Shown here: positions 56,972 to 64,000 of the stretch, piece by piece | Layout of the letters: each line of letters begins with the position of its first letter | Numbering within the stretch: position 1 is the stretch's first letter | NCBI GenBank assembly: GCA_036971615.1 | Contig: JAYKKR010000002.1 | Location: 2,542,001-2,606,000 of the forward strand | Reading direction: 5' to 3' | From: Amyloporia xantha | Lineage: Eukaryota; Basidiomycota; Agaricomycetes; Polyporales; Adustoporiaceae | DNA length: 64,000 nucleotides | Translations under genes and position numbers: made by a program | The notes under the pieces: model-generated | The model's input: the letters and a program-made list of their open reading frames with translations, nothing else | Database searches by the model: none | What the model was told of the DNA's origin: nothing

Positions 56972-57621
56972 GCTTGACCATAGGTTACAGCACCGCACAA
57001 CGTTCCATTGGGCGGGATGCGCATTTAGACAGGGAGGAGTGGTGGTTCATTATGAACCAAACAACGCGTCAACAGACGCGACGCGTTCAACAAGTACAGC
57101 CGCGTTAATTATTTGCACAGCAGTCGAAGAGCCATATGTAAAGAGTCCCATCCAGTGTTAACGATGTACAAGACAGCAATATGGAAACAGCACTAATGTT
57201 ACGGAATTAATGGCGATTGTGGCAATTGCATTACGATACGATGTCCATCGTCCGGCCGCGGAAAGCATGCTATTACAATGTCCTACAGTTGTATTCAGAT
57301 TCAGGCCAATGGTAACGGAGTCGTGAGTTTCTCTACTGGAATATATCTCAGCGTAGGAGGGCCTTTTAAAGGGAAGGAGGTGTCCAGATTGAGGGCGTAG
57401 TCCACACCTTCATGCGGATTGAATCCATCGTGGCTGCAGGCCATCATTAGACGTAAGAGAAGGCCGGAAAAAACCACACTTACTCAAGACGCAAATGATC
57501 TTTCATGGAATTCAGTGTTTCCGGGCCCTTTCCACAATGCCGGCAGAGCCACATATGGACAGTGTCGTGGTCGTATTCGAGTCTGGAAGCTTCCTGGTGC
57601 TTCAGAAAAGAAGTGTCACGG
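56972..57621. other. Promoter region of the glyoxal oxidase, no gene seen
   Basis: A 650-bp spacer between two minus-strand genes. A small plus-strand ORF (57419-57851) overlaps the F-box 3' end and is treated as noise. A TATATCTC near 57342 and an ACGCGTC...GACGCGACGCG patch near 57064-57085 were noted without clear role. Confidence 0.45.
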
Positions 57622-59793
57622 CTATTGAGATAGGTCCACGATACGTAATCCCAGCGGGAGGAATGGAGATGCTTGACCTGGACAAAGATCAGGCACGGGA
57701 GATGCGAGCAACGCCTGAGGTCTTACCGCTAGCCTCCAGGACGCCACACAAACGTCATCGTCTGAACACCGAACACAGGCGAGTCGCGCATCGAGACCGT
57801 CCATTTTGCTGGCAGTGGCATTGTCAGGGTCCAGGCCACAAGCCTCAATGATATGTCGGGTTTGGGCAGAAATTCTGTGGCTAAAAATGAAAACGCCAGC
57901 AGCGCGACTCCACGGGACCTCGTTCAGCGTTGTGACACACGCGTTCCTTAAATCGACATCAGGTGAATTGCACTTCCAGTCGCACTTGGTACCACGAGTT
58001 ATGCACTTGTGTACCAAGGCTCTCGGAAATCCGACCACTTGATTGCAGGACAGGCATTGGAACCATGTCGTTGCCAGCTCGAGGGGGGAGACATCGGCAT
58101 CCGCGTGGCCGTTCTTGCAAGACGGTATGATTTTCAGTAGCTCGCGACAGATAGCCCGTCGCCACCTTGCTGCCAAGGCAGGTAACTGCGGAATGAGGGG
58201 CGCAAAGCTTGTCACATCCAGCGCCACATCCTCAGGAAGATCGAGAAGAGCTCTAAACTCGGGCATGACGCAGAAATCCGAGGTGTTCGGAAGGTATTCC
58301 GTGGGTGAGCGAGCAAAGACGAAATCTTTGATGATCTTGTGCACCAGACGCACGCGTACAGACAGCCTTGCGCATCGTTCTCTTGCCAAGCGATCGTGTC
58401 TAGCCTTGTACACGAAGTCGATCATGGTATCTTTGATGTTGTTCCAGACTATATATGTAATGTTAGCCACAAGAAGTCTGAAAAGCACGTCAATCGTACT
58501 GCGCGGAGTAAGTTCCTTTGGTTGTTTAACCAGGGGATGTTCCATAAAGTCGACCACAAATTCTTCGCTCATTTTCGCCAAATCATGGGCGTAACCCAGA
58601 TAGGTTAACTCCATGAAAATACTGCGTACAGGTTCAGGAAGGCTCTTTATGATAGCAATGACCACCACTTACGCATGTCGGCGGTTGTAACGCACTGATT
58701 CCCTAACCAATGCGCGCTGAAGATTCTGGGTGTTTTGCCAGTCCTCAAGAAGTTGTGCATGCTGTGCAAGGGAGTTTAGGGAGGTTGGCAGAGTGCATTT
58801 TCATAAGGAATACCGTTTCGATTTCCGCGACAGCTTGGATTCTGTCGGTTTCCATCTGCTTCGCTTTGTCTTCATCACCAATGATATCCTTGATGCGTTC
58901 ATTCAATTCGTCGATTTGTGACTTTCGGAAATATAATTCTTAAGACGCATGAGTATGCCGGCACGCAAGACAGAACCAGACAGTGTCTTACTATTCTTTA
59001 TGTCTTCGCAAGGTAACATAGCTCCCGGACGAAGCTTTGCTACTGGAAGAGACAAAAACATAGACGTTAAGTCTACGAAACTGTTGCAGGTTAGATGAAA
59101 GAGAAATTGGAAAGTAATATCAGGGTACGGACTTGGTTGTGAAACACTTCTTACAGCATCTAGCCCGACAAGACCACATGACGTTCATCACTCTGGCTGA
59201 GAGGCAATACTAGCCAAAAATATGAGAGCATGTAAAACAAATGCAGTCGAGACGGTGCTCACATGGCAGTATGGTTCGAAGAGTAAGTTAGCATACTGTG
59301 GCTCACTCAGATCTGAGGGACATTCTGGGAGTCCTGGTACTTGTTCTCGGGAGCGCTTCCATATAGTTATAGCAGAGCGTCGCATGAGGAGGCCTCGCAG
59401 GGACCTGGTGGTCCTCGCAAGGTGGAGAACATCGAGTGGATGCAAATGTCCAAATATCTACGACGGACGACATCAATAGCCGTCGACCGATAAGTTGTCG
59501 CCTTTCACCTCAAATAATATATCTAGCGGCATGTCGGGAAGCTTGCTGAGGTTCCTCCGCTTGCCGGACTTGCCAAGACCTTTGGCTGAGTTCTCCAAAG
59601 CCAGCGTTTTCGTCCCCGCTCCGTGATACATCTTGTTGGATCTTTTCTGGCGCTTCGTAGGAGGCGGCTCAGGAGTTTCTAAGTCGGAATCGTCCGCTTC
59701 TGCACCTTCCACTGGCGGAGAGTGGTGCCCTTTCGCGGTCGCCAGACGTGCGGATCGGCGTAGGCCTGTGGTGTCTGCGTGTGCTGATGCCAT
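57622..59793 (-). CDS. F-box protein with cysteine-rich middle region
   Basis: A probable SCF ubiquitin-ligase substrate receptor of the expanded basidiomycete type. The start ATG at 59793 gives MASAHADTTGLRRSARLATA with a basic, nuclear-type leader. The F-box is LSKLPDMPLDILFEV joined across a 27-base splice region to FGHLHPLDVLHLARTTRSLR, followed by the usual WKRSREQVPGLPECPSDLSE and QYANLLFEPYCH. A Cys-containing exon (WSCRARCCKKCFTTK, about 59110-59160) follows, then helical exons (SQIDELNERIKDIIGDEDKA, DWQNTQNLQRALVRESVRYN). The long last exon (58668 to 57622) contains Cys pairs (CLSC, KCDWKC, CVRC) and ends LGLRIVDLSQ. Its substrate is unknown. The last ~25 residues look less conserved in style and the true end might be earlier. 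Confidence 0.85.
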
Positions 59794-60973
59794 GGCTTCA
59801 AAAGTTGAGTGAGGTTGATGGTGGGGGATGCCTTCTATGCTTTTGCAGGTGTAAAAGATCCAAGTACTGAGGCGTTTAGTGAAGGCAGCTTGTTATGGTC
59901 GCCCCTCACGCGTCACGGTAGCGTTCCCTTTAACGGTCACGCAACCACGTGATACGTGGCTCGCCCGATTTGATTTTGACTTACGCCGATCAATTTGACG
60001 GCCAGACCTGGCCATTCAAATTTCAAAGCAACTCGATCTGCACTCTGCGTTTTTTTATGCTAGAAATTTTCTAGGTTCAATTTTCCTCTAAAATGAAGTA
60101 TTCTACAGAGATGGCGGTACTCACGATGACCAAGGTCTCGAAACAGCTGCTCTAACGTGAGGAACGGATATCGAAGCGCCATGATGCCGGGAGAAGGAAG
60201 GAGAAGGAGAAATTATGGTGCTATGGTACTCCAGTTCTTTCGGTCTATAAGACGTCTTGAACCTAAAATGCCTACCAATCTGCAGTCTGTGATCGTCGAC
60301 TATGGTGGCAATTATTTGCGATGTCATTGTAGGTTCATGTGTCGTAATAGGCAGTGGGCTTACATGTCGAAGAGTAACCCAGATCAGGGCGAGACAGTAA
60401 ATGAGCTTCATATATTCAAAAAAATTGAGCAAAGGAAAAATCTCTGGGGTATCCGCAAGAGACTCCAATCACAGTTCTGATGTGTCGTCTTTGTTGCGTG
60501 ATTCTCCATTTTCACCAAATGGCCGTTTGAATATTGGATACACGATTGTGATTTATGCCTGACGAGCAAAAAGGTACCTGCCACTGAGCACCAAACATAT
60601 CATACACTCGTTGCCGGTCTTCTAGCGGTTCCGGAGACGTGATTCTCGATTCCTCGACTCTGCAGCATATTGATGTTTGCCACCAACTACCTCGCCTTAG
60701 TGCTTCCAAGCATCTCAAACATCGCTGAGTTTGTCACATTGTCCATATGATTCATGGTGCCCATTTGGATAGCTTCACAATACCAACAGCCCGACCGTTT
60801 ATCACGAGCGAGTGGCTCTTCCTTCCAGCGCTGGTGTACGGACGCAAATCGCAATAAAAGTGTATACGGGCGAATCATGGGGTACACACAAAGCGATTAA
60901 ATTCATATTGATGCTTACGCACCGCAAAGTCTATGCTCGCAGCCAAATCCAAACGACAAAAATAGATCCAAAT
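59794..60973. other. Intergenic region, no supported gene
   Basis: A 1.2 kb spacer between F-box and PNO1, both minus. Short ORFs on both strands (for example 60121-60468 minus, 60157-60480 plus) mirror each other and have no recognisable motif. A CACGTGATACGTGG patch at about 59947-59960 contains an E-box. Confidence 0.45.
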
Positions 60974-62068
60974 TCACAACGCTCGCTGTCGCATCCGGCT
61001 GCTGACAGTCCTGAGCCCCGCATATACCTTCCCTGGAGGTGAGCCCAAAATGAGCGATACGATAGCATCGCGGGCAATTTTGATGTTTTGGAAAGAGCCA
61101 AGGATGTGAATTTTACTGTTTAGGATGAAAACATGAGTCAGCAGACTCATTAATGTGAGAAGAGACGTACGTATCGGCAAGGACAATGCGAGTGCGGCTC
61201 GCGTTCTCAATCGTGAATTTTGTCTTGCCATCCTGGCCCGCTATCCGCCCTAAGATTTGAAATTGCCTTAGCTGAGTGACAGCGCTAATAAACGACATGA
61301 ATGAGCACTAACCTATAGCACGGGATAGATGGTCGCCATGCAGAGTTTTGACATCTTTGATCTCAAAGGAATCAAGGTACAGGTCGTCCAGACGAAGGAG
61401 AGCAATTGCGTCCTATGAACACGGTATCAGGCCGTGCGTATCATGATAGCAGGATTTTCTGACTTACGTTCACATCGAAGCCTAAAGCATACGACTTAAC
61501 GAAGTCTGCACCCTTCTGTATGGCACCGATATCCTGGGTGTGTTTTGATGTCTAAAATTTCGCCTTATCAGCCGCGACATATGTGCAGAAAGCCAACAGG
61601 GGAACGAACTCGGATCTCCACGCATTTCCTCTGCACGTTCATCCGTACTTGCAGTTGCAACATCTCAGTTAAAGGCGAGAAGATGTTTACCCAGTCCTTC
61701 TTCAACGGAGTCATGCGATGTGGTGGTATGGGTATCCGTCTTGTTTCCGACTTCAATGTCGACCGCTGCGCTGAAGCAGGCAGCGGTGGAAATGCAGGGG
61801 CGGCAGATTGATCGGGTACGGACGAAGGGTCGGTATCAATCATAAGTGCATCGTCGTCGTCGTTTGCCGACATAATGCCCTCCGCATCTTTACCCGCCGA
61901 TGGGATAACCTCCGAGATGTCAGCGGCAGCATCGCCCATCTCATCGTCCTGATCATTTTGCGCAAGAGTGTCTGCAGCATTGGAGGATGACTTCTTCGAA
62001 ATTTTACGACGGTTTTTCTTGTGAGTGGTGGCGACAGAGGTGCTCGGTTGCGTATGAATGACGACCAT
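60974..62068 (-). CDS. PNO1: Pno1/Dim2, KH-domain 40S ribosome assembly factor
   Basis: A pre-rRNA-binding protein that guides late 40S maturation and Dim1 methylation. The start ATG at 62068 gives [20 protein letters not shown], an acidic low-complexity leader. The conserved body begins [20 protein letters not shown], continues [18 protein letters not shown], then [38 protein letters not shown] and [20 protein letters not shown] with the KH GxxG loop (GQDGK). The C-terminus reads [20 protein letters not shown] and [18 protein letters not shown], ending at TGA 60974-60976. Several short introns, all GT-AG. An upstream ATG in the same frame (62242) would add an unlikely N-terminus. It shares a 210-bp divergent promoter with the gene at 62279. 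Confidence 0.93.
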
Positions 62069-62278
62069 GGTAGTAGGCAAGAATGATCTCGGGCGAGCGA
62101 TATGTAGACGGAATAGGAACGAAATGAGAGGAGGTGCAGGTTGCGTGCAGGCCCAGGGGAAATTCTGCTCGGCAATCGCCGATGTTCTACCCAAGGCGAT
62201 CGGCCCGCTGAAGCATTCAAAGCTATTTAGTTTCACCATCACTCGCGTCCGTACCCTGGATAGGCTCCCTACATTACT
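62069..62278. promoter_or_regulatory. Divergent promoter of PNO1 and the DUF3835 gene
   Basis: A 210-bp spacer between two divergent start codons. No classical element was recognised beyond GC-rich blocks (GGCGATCGGCC near 62195). Confidence 0.5.
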
Positions 62279-64000
62279 ATGTCTGCCCCAGGAAGACCAG
62301 GATTAGTTCAGAACCTGAACGATGGCACAGCAGAAGGTCTCGCTTATATACAGTTCTGGATCTGTGCATAATCTAACGCAACAGCAGCTTTGCAGGCTCT
62401 TCTCGGCTCCCTTTCGCTCGGAGACTCCTCTGTGGAGAATGGACAAAAGATGACACAGGACCAGGTCAAGAAAATATCTGACAAACTCGGGGAACTACTA
62501 GGCGACAACGATATTCGAGCCGACGCAATCAACCCAAAGCGGAACGAGAAGGGTGAGGTATGTTCAAACAGAATATGGCATTGAGGTTGTATTGATGTCG
62601 GGGCCGTTTCCGTTACAAGTTGTTGAATGAAGAAGGCCTTCCGATCGTCGACATTGTCGAGCCCGTTACCGCTACGCCTTCGACTGTCACCTCCGGATCA
62701 GCGCACATTTTCGACGATCCTGATCTTTTACCGTTCTGGGCGTTGTCCCCCGCCGAGAAGGCGCGGCGCCGTGCTGAGCGGGAACGTATTCTCGATTTGT
62801 TGGAACAGGAGGAGCGTATTGAGCAAGAACGTGAGGAGGTAGCGGCGCGCGAGCGATGGCAAGCGGAACTGGAAAAGAGGAAGGAGGCCGCGAAGGCGGA
62901 ACTCGACGCGCTGCGAAAGGCGAAAGAGCTGCAGAAAAAGATGGGCAAAGCACTACTACGGAATGTCATTGAAGCGAAAGGAGAGGGACGAGGGTGTCGC
63001 GCAGAGGCAGCGGGAAGAAGAGCAAGAGCAAGAACAGGGACGCAAGGTGAAGCCAAAGAAGAGTGTCGCGTTCGCCGATTCGCCTCCCGACAATGATCAA
63101 CTTCAAGATGAGTCTGAAAGTCAGTGGGGCGACGTTTCTTTGGCAAGATTACAGCGGAAAGGCAAAGCGACTCTCTTAACCAAGGCTCAAATGGACAAGC
63201 AACCGATGAAAATGGAAGTGGTCGAGCGACATCCTACTGGATTACACTTACCACAATCCGTCATTGATACTCCTGATCCTGACTCCGACGACGAGTCAGA
63301 GCCGGGCTCTCCTGTTCCTGCTGACTCTGACGAGGGGGAGGCCATCAATCTCGACCGTTTGGATGACGAGTTCGATGAGGTCCGACCCTCTTCTCCGCTG
63401 TCTGATTCTAATTCGAGTGGCACGGAGCATATGAGCGGTGATGACGAGCCCATACATTGGCAAGAGGATGATTTTGACTTTGCCCAACATCAGCGCGAAA
63501 TTGCGCTTGCCTACTACGAAAAGCGGACTTCCATTGGTGCTGAAGTTTCCAGTGCTATGAGAGCACATACTCATGATGAGCCCGAAAACGAATGGGATCA
63601 ACCGGTGCGTTTTCTGAATTAGTCGTGTAATCCATGTTGAACAGAGGATTTGTCCATAGGAGGTTCCCCTTGATGCAACGTTGGCTTCTGGACCGCCGAA
63701 ACCTGCTGCATCCCGATTCAGGAATGAAAGGACTTCCAGTACACTTGCTTCACATTCTCTCGGACCCTCAGTACTTCCTTCTTCACAATCGTCGACGTTG
63801 AAGGGCGCCGTCCGCATGGGCAAGATTGAGGATGGCCAGCTTGTCGGAGAAAGCGACGACGACAACGAACGAGAAGCTAGGGAGATCATAGAATTGCTCA
63901 CCCGGGGAGAGGCTACGAACTTAGGCCCTCAGCCGAGCTTCCAGCCCGGCCAGACAACCGATAATACGGTTCCTTCGCGCCCTGCGGTTTCCTCTATGCG
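62279..64000 (+). CDS. DUF3835/URI-like acidic coiled-coil protein (partial, runs off right edge)
   Basis: The start ATG at 62279 gives MSAPGRPGLVQNLNDGTAE. The second exon reads ALLGSLSLGDSSVENGQKMT, the third LLNEEGLPIVDIVEPV and onward. A highly charged coiled coil (about 62750-62960) follows, then a basic patch ending KKSVAFADSPP, a conserved MKMEVVERHPTG block, an acidic Ser-rich region and ALAYYEKRTSIGAEVSSAM. The VAFAD and VVERHP motifs are what I associate with the DUF3835 domain of Bud27/URI-like proteins; this is from memory. Between about 62944 and 62990 the frame changes: a 44-nt GTCATT...CGCAG intron would fix it, as would removal of one base in a G-rich run. The gene continues past 64000. 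Confidence 0.7.

Noticed and set aside
57419..57851. Plus-strand ORF overlapping the F-box 3' end
   Set aside because: No start context, domain or splice support; composition mirrors the minus-strand gene.
60121..60480. Opposed ORFs of about 110 codons in the F-box to PNO1 spacer
   Set aside because: They are mirror images on the two strands with no motif and no consistent exon structure.

Overview
This 64 kb window looks like nuclear DNA of a filamentous basidiomycete, probably a wood-decay Agaricomycete such as a polypore. The reasons are many short (about 50-60 nt) GT-AG introns, dense genes on both strands, a glyoxal oxidase (copper radical oxidase), a Ty3/gypsy chromovirus, and the codon and intron style. 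The organism is an inference; no rRNA, tRNA or CRISPR was seen.

Left arm (1-4.7 kb): two divergent lineage-type proteins of unknown function. One has a Zn2Cys6-like cysteine cluster plus a coiled coil and runs off the left edge; the other is low-complexity with 16-residue repeats. Transposon block (4.9-15.9 kb): an 87-bp higher-order tandem repeat, a 5'-truncated chromoviral pol with one frame break, a 924-codon RS-rich ORF on the same strand, an opposing gag-like ORF, and one 232-bp LTR. A 1.2 kb AT-rich gap and a 497-bp TIR element follow.

Core block (17.5-43 kb): BCKDH E1-beta, a Dal5-type MFS transporter, Stt4 PI 4-kinase, an RNA-silencing RdRP, the GPI mannosyltransferase Smp3 and the ubiquitin-pathway protein Doa1/PLAA. 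A second member of the TIR family (23537-24088) lies between the transporter and Stt4. Stt4 appears to contain an AT-AC intron next to an 8-nt microexon.

Right block (43-64 kb): an unrecognised minus-strand gene, the meiotic HORMA protein Hop1 sharing a short promoter with TRAPP subunit Trs23, an unrecognised coiled-coil gene, glutaminyl cyclase, a histidine phosphatase, glyoxal oxidase, an F-box protein, the ribosome-assembly factor Pno1/Dim2, and a DUF3835/URI-like protein that runs off the right edge. These genes are not an obvious pathway cluster; they are ordinary housekeeping genes. The unusual signals are the mobile DNA, the odd introns and the splice and start lesions in BCKDHB.

Exon models were assembled by eye from reading frames, splice signals and remembered family motifs. 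Terminal exons and starts are the least certain parts. Several genes change frame with no convincing intron, so small sequencing indels cannot be excluded.
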